A DNA stretch of 64,000 bases from an uncultured Bacteroidaceae bacterium (GTDB taxonomy: Bacteria > Bacteroidota > Bacteroidia > Bacteroidales > Bacteroidaceae): positions 62,001 through 126,000 of the forward strand of contig CAJOEI010000002.1 of NCBI GenBank assembly GCA_905233465.1, read 5' to 3'. Of this stretch, positions 36,091 to 43,672 are shown piece by piece. The notes under the pieces were generated by a model. It had not been told where the DNA came from. It ran no database searches and was given only the letters and a program-made list of their open reading frames with translations. The position numbers and the translations under genes are program-made. How positions within the stretch are numbered: the first letter of the stretch is position 1; the number at the start of each line of letters is the position of its first letter.

Positions 36091-37104
36091 CTACAGCCAT
36101 CCATTGGCTTTATACCAGGCTACCGTGGCTGCGACGCCGCGTTGCAGTGGCCATTGTGGAGTGTATCCAAGCAGTCGGCGTGCGGGCTCGATATCGCATC
36201 GCCAGTTGCGTTGTGCCAGAATGTGGTACTTGTCCATGTTGAGTGTTGTCAAGCGCCCCATTGCATGCGCAAGTGTGCCGCTGACGTAGCACACGGCACG
36301 CAGGACACATAGCGGGGCTTTGATATGCATCACATGACGCACACCCATCTCGCTCTGCAGAAGGTCGCTGAAGGTGCGGCTGGTGTAGACCTCACCGTCG
36401 CTGAGGAAGAATGCATGATGCTCCACGCCCTGACGCTGACAGGCAAGCAGTGCCGCCTCGACGACATCCTGAACATAGACAAAGGTTATCTCCTGCCGAC
36501 GATAGCCAACAGCGAAATCCACGTGCTGCGCTATGCTCTTGGCCATGAGGAAGTAGTCACGTTCGCGCGGCCCGTAGACACCTGTTGGACGCAGCACAAC
36601 CCAGGGCACATCGTCCTGCTGTGCGAGCCACTGTTCTGCGGCCAGCTTGCTTCGTCCATAAGCGGTATTGGGCTCGGGTGTGTCTGTGTCGAGTATTTCT
36701 GTGTATGGTTCCTGTTCGCGTATGGCCCCGAAGATGCTCAACGAGCTGATGAACACCAGTCGGCTGGGCATCATCTGCTCAGCACGCAAGGCCTCTACAA
36801 GGTTTTGTGTGCCCCGCAGATTGGTGCGAAAGAAGCCCTCGTCGTCGCGACTCTTGGTGGCGCCTGCGACGTGAATGACATAATCCCATGGTGCCCCCAT
36901 CTGCTGACGCAATTCGCGCAGCTGAGTGCGCAGCACGTCTGGTCGTCCGAGGTCAAGCGTGGCAAACTGCGTGCCAGGACACTGCAACCACTGACGCGAA
37001 CTGGTGGCACGCACACCGGCCCACACCTCGTGGCCACGCTGCAAGGCTGCTTCCACTATATAACTACCTATGAAGCCCGAGGCTCCTGTGACAAGAATCT
37101 TCAT
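36091..37104 (-). CDS. NAD-dependent epimerase/dehydratase (extended SDR)
   Basis: A 337-aa extended short-chain dehydrogenase: N-terminal Rossmann TGASGFIGSYIVEAA, HVAGATKS, SSLSIFG, and the active-site YGRSKLAAEQW (YxxxK). The substrate is probably a nucleotide sugar or a 3-beta-hydroxysteroid/flavonol-like compound; the motif set does not decide. It is transcribed toward the PAP2 gene with a 36-bp repeat spacer and may be co-transcribed with it. Confidence 0.85.
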   Translation of the reverse strand: MKILVTGASGFIGSYIVEAALQRGHEVWAGVRATSSRQWLQCPGTQFATLDLGRPDVLRTQLRELRQQMGAPWDYVIHVAGATKSRDDEGFFRTNLRGTQNLVEALRAEQMMPSRLVFISSLSIFGAIREQEPYTEILDTDTPEPNTAYGRSKLAAEQWLAQQDDVPWVVLRPTGVYGPRERDYFLMAKSIAQHVDFAVGYRRQEITFVYVQDVVEAALLACQRQGVEHHAFFLSDGEVYTSRTFSDLLQSEMGVRHVMHIKAPLCVLRAVCYVSGTLAHAMGRLTTLNMDKYHILAQRNWRCDIEPARRLLGYTPQWPLQRGVAATVAWYKANGWL

Positions 37105-37206
37105 ATCTTGATTTTACGATTTTACAATTTCACGATTTTACGATTGGCCATTGAACAACTTTCCGCTCGGCTATAACTTTCAACTTTCAACTGTGGCGAA
37201 GCCACG
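37105..37206. repeat. Dense repeat spacer between epimerase and DUF4294 genes
   Basis: 102 bp made of GATTTTAC-type repeats, the CCGCTCGGCTAT element, CAACTTT heptads and GTGGCGAAGCCAC. The 24 bp at 37189-37212 are identical to 27022-27045 and contain the DUF4294 stop. Confidence 0.75.
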
Positions 37207-37851
37207 TCATAACTGCCCGACCTCTATCTGCCGCACTATGCGTTCGATTTCTGCATCCTCGCCTTCGGGGTCGTACTCACGTTTGAGGCTGGCCTTGAAG
37301 GTCCATGCAAAGACCTGATAGAATCCTGCACGCAATGGTCCAAGGAAGGCCTTGATGATTTCAAAGCTCGACTGGTTGCACTCGCGGTCGATGAGCTTGA
37401 TAAGTATCTTACCCTGAGAATAGGTCAGACGTTTCATCTCTGGCGTGTATTGTTTCTTGATGTCTCGTTCCACGGCCTTGATGTGTGCGTCCTTCTCCTG
37501 CTTAGTAGGCAACGACTCAAGCACCTCGTACGTCTCCTGCAACATCATATTGGCTTTGCGCGCCAACGGCAACACACGCTTGACGTTATAGACAAGACGG
37601 TTGTAGCGGCGACGCTCACGCTCGTTCTTGAACACCTTGGGCAAATACACCGGCAGCTCCGGCATGAGATATGTCCATATCGTGTCGCCGGCGACGATCT
37701 CAGGCGTTTTGTAGCGGTAGAAGACCAAATGTATGAGGTCGGGTGTCGGCGTCGGTTCGAGCACGAAGTCGTCGTCAACATCGATCACATTCTCCTGTGC
37801 AGCCAATGGCAACACAAGCATGAGCGATACTATCGTCAAAAGCCTACGCAT
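37207..37851 (-). CDS. DUF4294 domain-containing exported protein
   Basis: 214 aa. The start at ATG 37851 (MRRLLTIVSLMLVLPLAAQ) gives a signal peptide; a longer frame to 37866 would overlap the -7 box. The charged core (FKNERERRRYNRLVYNVKRVLPLARKAN) and RLTYSQGKILIKLIDRECNQSSFEIIK match DUF4294. Function is unknown; family members are periplasmic in Bacteroidota. The last Leu and stop codon come from a duplicated spacer element. Confidence 0.85.
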   Translation of the reverse strand: MRRLLTIVSLMLVLPLAAQENVIDVDDDFVLEPTPTPDLIHLVFYRYKTPEIVAGDTIWTYLMPELPVYLPKVFKNERERRRYNRLVYNVKRVLPLARKANMMLQETYEVLESLPTKQEKDAHIKAVERDIKKQYTPEMKRLTYSQGKILIKLIDRECNQSSFEIIKAFLGPLRAGFYQVFAWTFKASLKREYDPEGEDAEIERIVRQIEVGQL

Positions 37852-37863
37852 AGAATTCGGGCG

Positions 37864-37871
37864 CAAAGGTA
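37864..37871 (-). promoter_or_regulatory. -7 box of the DUF4294 gene, very close to its start
   Basis: TACCTTTG on the minus strand ends only 12 bp before the ATG at 37851, so the mRNA leader would be a few nucleotides, nearly leaderless. Confidence 0.6.
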
Positions 37872-37879
37872 GGGAAAAG

Positions 37880-37925
37880 TAGATGAAAAGTTTAAAGTTT
37901 AAAGTTTAAAGTTTAAAGTTTTCAT
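37880..37925. repeat. TTTAAAG heptad run upstream of the DUF4294 gene
   Basis: Five consecutive TTTAAAG-type heptads between the Fur-family gene stop and the DUF4294 promoter. Confidence 0.8.
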
Positions 37926-37944
37926 CTATTTTAGGGCTTTTTCA

Positions 37945-38376
37945 CTAACCTTGCGTCCGACAATTGACACACACACCTTTTATCAGGACGTTGACGCTCT
38001 CTATGGCAAAACCTTCTGGCACAAGCACTTCCGGTATGGGCTGTGTGCGAAAACAATATGTACGATGGCAGCGTGTACAATAGAAATGCATGTGCTGGTC
38101 ATCATCGTCTTCGGCATCAGACGAGGTGCAGACCTCATACAGAGCCACTCCCGACCCATCTTCCAGCGCATGTATCAGGTGTGCTCCATGCAACAATGTC
38201 AGTGTGCGGAAGATTGTAGAGCGGTCCACGGTGTCGAGCTCATCGTCCAACTCACGCAATGACACTGGACGGCGATGCCTGGCCAATGCCGCATAGACAA
38301 GCTGGCGAATGGCCGTGACCTTAACGCCATGAGACTCCAATAGCGAATCTATTTGTGCATGATTATTGCTTGCCAT
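37945..38376 (-). CDS. Fur-family transcriptional regulator
   Basis: 143 aa: an N-terminal winged helix (KVTAIRQLVYAALARHRRPVS; STIFRTLTLLHGAHLIH) and a C-terminal metal-binding domain with HMHFYCTRCHRTYCF and CVNCR, giving two CxxC pairs for structural zinc. It could be a Fur, Zur or PerR type; the acidic DAEDDDDQHMHF stretch does not decide. Its upstream region is the 22-bp periodic array at 38409-38680, which begins about 30 bp before the start codon, so the array may be its own operator or leader. Confidence 0.9.
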   Translation of the reverse strand: MASNNHAQIDSLLESHGVKVTAIRQLVYAALARHRRPVSLRELDDELDTVDRSTIFRTLTLLHGAHLIHALEDGSGVALYEVCTSSDAEDDDDQHMHFYCTRCHRTYCFRTQPIPEVLVPEGFAIESVNVLIKGVCVNCRTQG

Positions 38377-38408
38377 GTTTCTTTATAAATAAATGTCAGG
38401 TTGGAACT

Positions 38409-38680
38409 GGTAAAACAACCGCAAGTTGATGCTGAATCATCCGCAGATTTTGCTTTGTCCACGTTCGTGGAGCATTTCGTACACGTTCGCGGACGATATT
38501 GTCCGTGGTCGTGGACGATATTGTCCGTGGTCGTGGACGATATTGTCCACGATTGTGGAGTTATTCGTCCACGATTGTGGACAGAATCGTACACGTTCGT
38601 GGACAGATATAAACCTCTGGTGGTTTAACACGCAAATACTGGTGGAACAACACGCAACCTATGGTGGTTTGACAGGTGGG
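38409..38680. repeat. 22-bp-period tandem array of short imperfect inverted repeats
   Basis: Seven core units of the form GTCCACG(A/T)(T/C)CGTGGAC and variants start at 38457, 38479, 38501, 38523, 38545, 38567 and 38589, exactly 22 bp apart. The periodicity continues left (CCGCA at 38419 and 38441; arms CAAC/GTTG and AATC/GATT) and right (GGTGG at 38619, 38641 and 38663; AACACGCAA at 38627 and 38649; arms AAACC/GGTTT at 38611-38626 and AACC/GGTT at 38656-38669). It fills the gap between the Fur-family and nucleoside-kinase genes. Coding is unlikely because 22 is not a multiple of 3. Its function is unknown. Confidence 0.9.
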
Positions 38681-38689
38681 GCCAGTGCC

Positions 38690-39679
38690 TCAATACTTGA
38701 ACGTTGAACCTCCGAGGAACTCGCGCAGCAGCGATGTCAATGGAATCTGGCGGTCGGTGATAGGTTCGAAGCACTCCAGCAGCGACAACAGACGGTCTGC
38801 ATCCTTGCGCTCTGGTGTGTCGAAGGGCACAGCCTGCAGCATCGGCTCCACCTTAGTCCTCAGAACCGACAACTCATACACCAATGCGCTGTTGACCATC
38901 ATGTCGGCATTGTCCTGGAAGGGGAATATCCAGCGCTCTTCTCCCGCACGCACACTTGGCCAGCGATGCAGTGTCTCACAGGCTGAATATTTGCGATACT
39001 TGCTATCACGAATGATGCGACGCAGCAAGCGGTTGTCTGCCGAAGATATGCTCTTGCCGCCATCCAGCCGTATGGTGGTCAACGCAGAAACATAGAGCAG
39101 GAACTTCTCTTCGTCGGGAATATCGGGCGTGAGGTCTGGATTAAGTGCATGTATGCCTTCCACGATGAGCACATGTTGTGGCATCATCTGCAATGTCCTT
39201 CCACTGTCTATACGTTTGCCAGTAGCAAAGTCATATTTAGGCAGCTGGATGCTCTGGCCGGCGAGCAAGGCCTTAAGATGTTCATTGAACAGAGGCACAT
39301 CCACAGCCTGCAGACACTCGAAATCGTATTCTCCATTCGCGTCGCGTGGTGTACGTTCGCGTTCCACAAAGTAGTCATCCATAGATATTGCAATGGGCCA
39401 TAGGCCTGTAGCTGCCAGCTGCACACTGAGCCGCTTTGCCGTGGTGGTCTTGCCGCTGCTGCTGGGACCAGCCAGCAGCACAAGTCGTGATCCTAAGCGC
39501 TTGATATGGTCAGCTACCCGTGCAATCTGGCGTTCTTGAAAAGCCTCGGCCACAGAGATGATCTCGTGTGAATGACCATCCAGTATCGCTGCATTGAGCT
39601 CCTTTGTGGAAGAGAGACCCAATATTTCCTGTAAGCGACGCTGCTCGCATACAAGCAAATGAAGTTTACGACTATACAT
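38690..39679 (-). CDS. Nucleoside (uridine) kinase family protein, short form
   Basis: 329 aa from ATG 39679; a GTG at 39724 overlapping the sirtuin stop would add 15 residues. The P-loop LAGPSSSGKTTTAKR, then ISMDDYFVERERTPRD and VLIVEGIHALNP, match phosphoribulokinase/uridine kinase enzymes of the Bacteroidales nucleoside kinase type. Those proteins are usually ~550 aa with an N-terminal TGS and ThrRS-like region; here the protein begins just before the kinase core, so that region is absent and no remnant is visible upstream. It may still phosphorylate uridine or another nucleoside. Confidence 0.82.
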   Translation of the reverse strand: MYSRKLHLLVCEQRRLQEILGLSSTKELNAAILDGHSHEIISVAEAFQERQIARVADHIKRLGSRLVLLAGPSSSGKTTTAKRLSVQLAATGLWPIAISMDDYFVERERTPRDANGEYDFECLQAVDVPLFNEHLKALLAGQSIQLPKYDFATGKRIDSGRTLQMMPQHVLIVEGIHALNPDLTPDIPDEEKFLLYVSALTTIRLDGGKSISSADNRLLRRIIRDSKYRKYSACETLHRWPSVRAGEERWIFPFQDNADMMVNSALVYELSVLRTKVEPMLQAVPFDTPERKDADRLLSLLECFEPITDRQIPLTSLLREFLGGSTFKY

Positions 39680-39713
39680 AACATTTACTATTAGGCTGTT
39701 TGCTATTGTTTTT

Positions 39714-40421
39714 TTACTGTGCACTACCTAAAATATGCATCAGTTCTGCCATACCTTCGCTGGCGCCCTTGAGGATGTGGCGGAAGGGGTGGCTGGCATT
39801 CCACTGAACAGGTTTGGGATCAATGAGATATATCGGACAGTCGTCAGCAGCAAAGCCCACCAAACCAGCTGCCGGATACACGTTCAGACTTGTGCCAATG
39901 ACGATGAGGATATCAGCCTTCATCACGGCATCCACGGCACGTTCAATCTCAGGCACAGCCTCGCCGAACCACACGATGAATGGCCTCAACTGGCTGCCAT
40001 CGGCCGCTGTATCACCAATGTGAATATCCTGGTCAGGAGCCAGCTGGACAATCTGTCGCGGATCATTGGGTTCGCGGGTTGATGTGGCCTTCAGCAGTTC
40101 GCCATGCAGGTGTATGATGTTCGTAGAGCCTGCACGCTCGTGCAGGTCGTCGACGTTCTGTGTCACCACGGTGACATCATAGTCTTGCTCCAATGCCGCC
40201 ACAAGTTCGTGCCCCCTGCAGGGCTTGACCTGCGGCAACTGACGTCGGCGCTCGTTGTAGAAATTGATGACAAGCTCCGGATTGCGGATGTAGCCATCAA
40301 TACTGGCCACATCTTCCACACGATACTGCTCCCAAAGTCCACCCGAATCGCGAAAGGTGCTGATTCCACTTTCAGCGGACATTCCAGCACCTGTCAATAC
40401 GACAATATTCTTTCTGTTCAT
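39714..40421 (-). CDS. cobB: NAD-dependent protein deacylase, sirtuin (CobB-like)
   Basis: 235 aa. VVLTGAGMSAESGISTFRD is the NAD-binding motif, TQNVDDLHERAG follows, and HLHGEL has the catalytic His. WFGEAVP and VIGTSLNVYPAAGL complete the core. The four zinc cysteines of many sirtuins are absent, which is usual for Bacteroidales members as far as recalled. The start ATG at 40421 is used; upstream residues fall in the 5' leader. Its -7 box is at 40479-40486. Confidence 0.92.
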   Translation of the reverse strand: MNRKNIVVLTGAGMSAESGISTFRDSGGLWEQYRVEDVASIDGYIRNPELVINFYNERRRQLPQVKPCRGHELVAALEQDYDVTVVTQNVDDLHERAGSTNIIHLHGELLKATSTREPNDPRQIVQLAPDQDIHIGDTAADGSQLRPFIVWFGEAVPEIERAVDAVMKADILIVIGTSLNVYPAAGLVGFAADDCPIYLIDPKPVQWNASHPFRHILKGASEGMAELMHILGSAQ

Positions 40422-40478
40422 AACAACTAATGTAAAGAAAAAGGTGTTTTGCGGCTGCAATCACAGCCCTTCAAGCAG

Positions 40479-40486
40479 CAAAAGTA
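40479..40486 (-). promoter_or_regulatory. -7 box of the sirtuin gene
   Basis: TACTTTTG on the minus strand, about 57 bp before the ATG. A GGCTG/CAGCC stem lies in the leader at 40453-40468. Confidence 0.6.
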
Positions 40487-40540
40487 TGGAAAAAACCCGA
40501 AAGACATCAATTAATTGCAATAAAAAAGTTTAAAAAAGAC

Positions 40541-40568
40541 TTTGTTACACTAAAAAGCACTACCTTTG
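40541..40568 (+). promoter_or_regulatory. Promoter of the first FKBP gene
   Basis: TTTG at 40541-40544 and TACCTTTG at 40561-40568, spaced 16 bp, 35 bp before the ATG at 40604. Confidence 0.65.
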
Positions 40569-40603
40569 CGCCCGATTTCGGAAAAAGTTAAGAATCACAG
40601 TAC

Positions 40604-41188
40604 ATGAACAAAATCAGTTACGCTCTCGGACTGGGCATAGGTCAACAGCTGAAGAGCATGGGCATCAAGGACTTCAACGTACAGGACTTCACACAGAGTA
40701 TCTGTGATGTGCTCAGCGACGCCGAGCCCGCCATCTCGCATCGCGAGGCACAGGCTCTGCTCAACGAATACTTCGACCGTCAGGCACGCGAGCAGGCACA
40801 GGATGCTATAGCCGAGGGCAAGGCATTCCTCGAGGCCAACGCTACCCGCAAGGAAGTGACGCAGACCAAAAGCGGCCTGCAGTATGAAGTCATCACCGAG
40901 GGCACAGGCCGCAGTCCCAAGGCCACGGACAAGGTGCGTTGCCACTACGAAGGCACGCTCATCAACGGCACAGTCTTTGACAGCAGCTACAAGCGCGGCG
41001 AACCCGCCGACTTCCCGCTCAACGGCGTCATTCCCGGATGGACAGAAGGCGTACAGCTGATGCGCGAGGGTGCAAAATACAGGTTCTATATCCCCTACCT
41101 CCTCGGCTACGGCGAGCGCGGGGCTGGAAGCAGCATACCACCCTACTCCACTCTCATCTTTGATGTGGAACTCATCAAGGTGCTGTGA
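40604..41188 (+). CDS. FKBP-type peptidyl-prolyl isomerase, cytoplasmic (FklB-like)
   Basis: A 194-aa protein without a signal peptide. The N-terminal helical dimerisation domain (ISYALGLGIGQQLKSMGI) is followed by the FKBP domain (~90-194): GLQYEVITEGTG, VRCHYEGTLINGTVFDSS, FPLNGVIPGWTEGVQLM and STLIFDVELIKV. It catalyses cis-trans isomerisation of prolyl bonds during folding. It is the first of three FKBP genes in a row, each with the same layout but different targeting. Confidence 0.93.
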   Translation: MNKISYALGLGIGQQLKSMGIKDFNVQDFTQSICDVLSDAEPAISHREAQALLNEYFDRQAREQAQDAIAEGKAFLEANATRKEVTQTKSGLQYEVITEGTGRSPKATDKVRCHYEGTLINGTVFDSSYKRGEPADFPLNGVIPGWTEGVQLMREGAKYRFYIPYLLGYGERGAGSSIPPYSTLIFDVELIKVL

Positions 41189-41247
41189 TAATTCACAGTT
41201 TTGAAAACAACTCAATAAAATTATAACAACCAACAAAAACAAAAGAA

Positions 41248-42120
41248 ATGAAAAAGTTTGCTTTCATCGGTGCAGCTGCCATTGCTACCATCATGGCTTC
41301 GTGCACACAATCCACCCCCACTGCTTCACTGAAGACCGACATCGACACCCTGAGCTATGCCATCGGCATGAGCCAGACCAGCGGCCTGAAGGATTATCTC
41401 GTTATGCGCATGGGTGTTGACACAGCCTACATCGACGACTTCATCAAGGGCTTTGCCGAGAGCGTCAAGACAGGCGAGGATCCCAAGAAGACTGCCTACT
41501 ATGCAGGTCTGCAGATTGGCCAGCAGGTGAGCCAGGGTATGCTGCGCAATATCAATCAGATGATTTTCGGCGACGACAGCACACAGAGCGTTAACGCCAA
41601 GAACCTCTATGCCGGTTTCATCGCTGCTGTGGCAGGCAAGACCACTATCATGGATGTTGACTCTGCCAGCGCCTACGTTCAGGCCAACATGGAGCGTGTC
41701 CAGAAGGCTGCCCGCGAGGCTCAGTACGGCCAGAACAAGATTGACGGCGAGAAGTTCATGGAAGAGATTGCCAAGGAAGACGGCGTCAAGGAGCTGCGCG
41801 ACGGCATCTATTACAAGGTTCTGACAGAAGGTACAGGCGAGCTCATCAGCGACACCACCAACGTGCAGGTGCGCTATGAGGGTAAGCTCATCGACGACAC
41901 CGTGTTTGACAGCAACCTGGAGAACGCCGAGCCCACAGTCTTCTCACCCGACAAGGTCATTCCTGGCTTCAAGGCAGCCCTGACAACTATGCCTGTTGGT
42001 TCCAAGTGGATTGTCTACATCCCGCAGGATCAGGCCTACGGCGCACAGGACATGGGCAACATCAAGCCTTTCAGCACCCTCATCTTCACCATCGAATTAG
42101 TTGGCGTTGCCAATAAGTAA
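41248..42120 (+). CDS. FKBP-type peptidyl-prolyl isomerase, lipoprotein
   Basis: 290 aa. The signal peptide with lipobox IMASC places it on a membrane facing the periplasm or surface. The N-terminal domain (LSYAIGMSQTSGLKDYLVMRMG) is the FkpA-type dimerisation region; the C-terminal FKBP domain has VQVRYEGKLIDDTVFDSN and KVIPGFKAALTTMPVGSKW. It ends 1 bp before the third FKBP gene's start. Confidence 0.92.
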   Translation: MKKFAFIGAAAIATIMASCTQSTPTASLKTDIDTLSYAIGMSQTSGLKDYLVMRMGVDTAYIDDFIKGFAESVKTGEDPKKTAYYAGLQIGQQVSQGMLRNINQMIFGDDSTQSVNAKNLYAGFIAAVAGKTTIMDVDSASAYVQANMERVQKAAREAQYGQNKIDGEKFMEEIAKEDGVKELRDGIYYKVLTEGTGELISDTTNVQVRYEGKLIDDTVFDSNLENAEPTVFSPDKVIPGFKAALTTMPVGSKWIVYIPQDQAYGAQDMGNIKPFSTLIFTIELVGVANK

Positions 42121-42121
42121 G

Positions 42122-43012
42122 ATGAAATCCGTACGTATAGCTTTGTTTGTCGTGGCAGCACTGCTGTGTGTCAACGCAGGTGCTGCACGCAAACGCAGCA
42201 AGAAAGCCACAAAAACCGTCGCCGAGAAGGTGGACACTGTCAGCATCGACAGTTTCAGCTATGCAATGGGTGTGGCACAGTCCAACGGCCTGTTGTCATT
42301 CCTCTCTCAGCGTATGGGTGTGGACACACAATATATGTCGGACTTCCTGGTCGGGTTCGATCAGAAAGAGATGTCAGAGGCCGACCGCAGGCTGAAAGCG
42401 CGTTTGGCTGGCGTGGAGATACGCCAGCAGGTGGACAGCCAGCTCGTGAACCAGGTGAACCGCCAGATCAATGACTCGGTGGATAAGCTCAACCACGAGC
42501 TCTTTGTTCAGGGCTTCCGCGACGCCGTGGCTGGTTCTGCCACAATAGCTCAAGACAGCGCACAGGCTCTGGTGCAGAAACAGATGGACTATTACCATCG
42601 CGAGCGCATGCTGGAGAAGTATGGCAAGAACATTGCCGAAGGCGAGGCATTCCTCAAGCAAAATGCCAAGCGCGACAGCGTGAAGCAGACTGCCAGCGGA
42701 CTGCAATACAAGATTCTCACAGCCGGCACAGGAGACATCCCCACTGCCACCGACCGCGTGAAGGTGAACTATGAAGGTCGCCTCACCGACGGTACGGTCT
42801 TTGACAGCAGCTACAAGCGCGGCCAGCCTGCTACTTTCGCATGCAATCAGGTCATCAAGGGCTGGACAGAGGCGCTGACGATGATGCCTGTGGGTTCGAA
42901 ATGGGAACTTTATATCCCGCAAGAGCTGGGATACGCCGACCGCGAGGCGGGTAAGATACCTCCGTTCTCCACACTCATCTTCACCGTCGAGCTACTGGAA
43001 ATAGTCAAATAA
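42122..43012 (+). CDS. FKBP-type peptidyl-prolyl isomerase, periplasmic
   Basis: 296 aa. A signal peptide (IALFVVAALLCVNAGA) and a basic stretch (ARKRSKKATK) precede the N-terminal dimerisation domain (FSYAMGVAQSNGLLSFLSQRMG) and the FKBP domain (VKVNYEGRLTDGTVFDSSYKRG). The close match to the preceding gene indicates tandem duplication. A terminator follows at 43035-43065. Confidence 0.92.
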   Translation: MKSVRIALFVVAALLCVNAGAARKRSKKATKTVAEKVDTVSIDSFSYAMGVAQSNGLLSFLSQRMGVDTQYMSDFLVGFDQKEMSEADRRLKARLAGVEIRQQVDSQLVNQVNRQINDSVDKLNHELFVQGFRDAVAGSATIAQDSAQALVQKQMDYYHRERMLEKYGKNIAEGEAFLKQNAKRDSVKQTASGLQYKILTAGTGDIPTATDRVKVNYEGRLTDGTVFDSSYKRGQPATFACNQVIKGWTEALTMMPVGSKWELYIPQELGYADREAGKIPPFSTLIFTVELLEIVK

Positions 43013-43034
43013 AGTAGCAATTATACACTATGAG

Positions 43035-43065
43035 AGGCATCAAAACGCGTTTTGATGCCTTTTTT
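43035..43065 (+). terminator. Rho-independent terminator after the FKBP cluster
   Basis: AGGCATCAAAA, loop CGCG, TTTTGATGCCT (11-bp stem) followed by TTTTTT. Confidence 0.9.
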
Positions 43066-43076
43066 GTGACAAAATG

Positions 43077-43107
43077 TTTGCCAAGTGCAAAGAATTGACT
43101 ACTTTTG
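43077..43107 (+). promoter_or_regulatory. Promoter of the Lrp-family gene
   Basis: TTTG at 43077-43080 and TACTTTTG at 43100-43107 with exactly 19 bp between them, the textbook Bacteroidota TTTG-N19-TAnnTTTG arrangement, 28 bp before the ATG. Confidence 0.8.
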
Positions 43108-43134
43108 CGCAATGCAAACTTAAAACCCTATACT

Positions 43135-43668
43135 ATGGAAAAGATTGACAGTCTTGACAAGAAAATTCTCGAAATAATAACCCACAATGCCCGCATTCCA
43201 TTCAAGGATGTGGCATCTGAATGTGGTGTGTCGCGTGCAGCCATCCACCAGCGCGTGCAGCGTCTGGTGGATATGGGAGTTATTATCGGCTCCGGCTATA
43301 ACGTTGATCCCATTACTCTTGGCTACAACACATGTACATATGTGGGTATAACATTGGAGCGTGGCTCGATGTACAAACGCGTCGTGGCTGAGTTTGAGAA
43401 GATTCCAGAGATTGTCGAATGCCATTTCACAACTGGTCCCTACACTATGCTGATAAAGCTCTATGCACGCGACAATGCCCATTTGATGGAACTCTTGAAC
43501 AATCGCTTGCAGGAGATAGAGGGCGTGATATCCACCGAGACGCTGATCTCGCTCAAACAAAGCATCAAGAAAGAGGTGCCCATAGGTCTGAATGAGGCAG
43601 ACGTGGCGGCTATACGTGCTCTTACAGCTCGCAAGGCAGGACTAATATCGGATAACATTGAAGACTGA
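43135..43668 (+). CDS. Lrp/AsnC family transcriptional regulator
   Basis: 177 aa from ATG 43135; the earlier in-frame codon at 43105 lies inside the -7 box. N-terminal HTH (IDSLDKKILEIITHNARIPFKDVASECGVS in parts) and a RAM ligand-binding domain (YVGITLERGSMYKRVVAEF; ECHFTTGPYTMLIKLYA). A C-terminal extension of ~25 residues is unusual for the family. It likely senses an amino acid and may control the peptidase gene 4 bp downstream. Confidence 0.9.
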   Translation: MEKIDSLDKKILEIITHNARIPFKDVASECGVSRAAIHQRVQRLVDMGVIIGSGYNVDPITLGYNTCTYVGITLERGSMYKRVVAEFEKIPEIVECHFTTGPYTMLIKLYARDNAHLMELLNNRLQEIEGVISTETLISLKQSIKKEVPIGLNEADVAAIRALTARKAGLISDNIED

Positions 43669-43672
43669 CCCC

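Noticed and set aside
36325..37176. 283-codon plus-strand frame opposite the epimerase
   Set aside because: The epimerase is unambiguous; the opposite frame has no recognisable domain.
38409..38680. Array as a CRISPR locus
   Set aside because: Units are contiguous, imperfect and 22 bp long with no unique spacers, and no cas genes are present.
38401..38707. Small open frames across the 22-bp array on both strands
   Set aside because: Period 22 is not a multiple of 3, so the encoded peptides do not repeat consistently; no start signals or family features.
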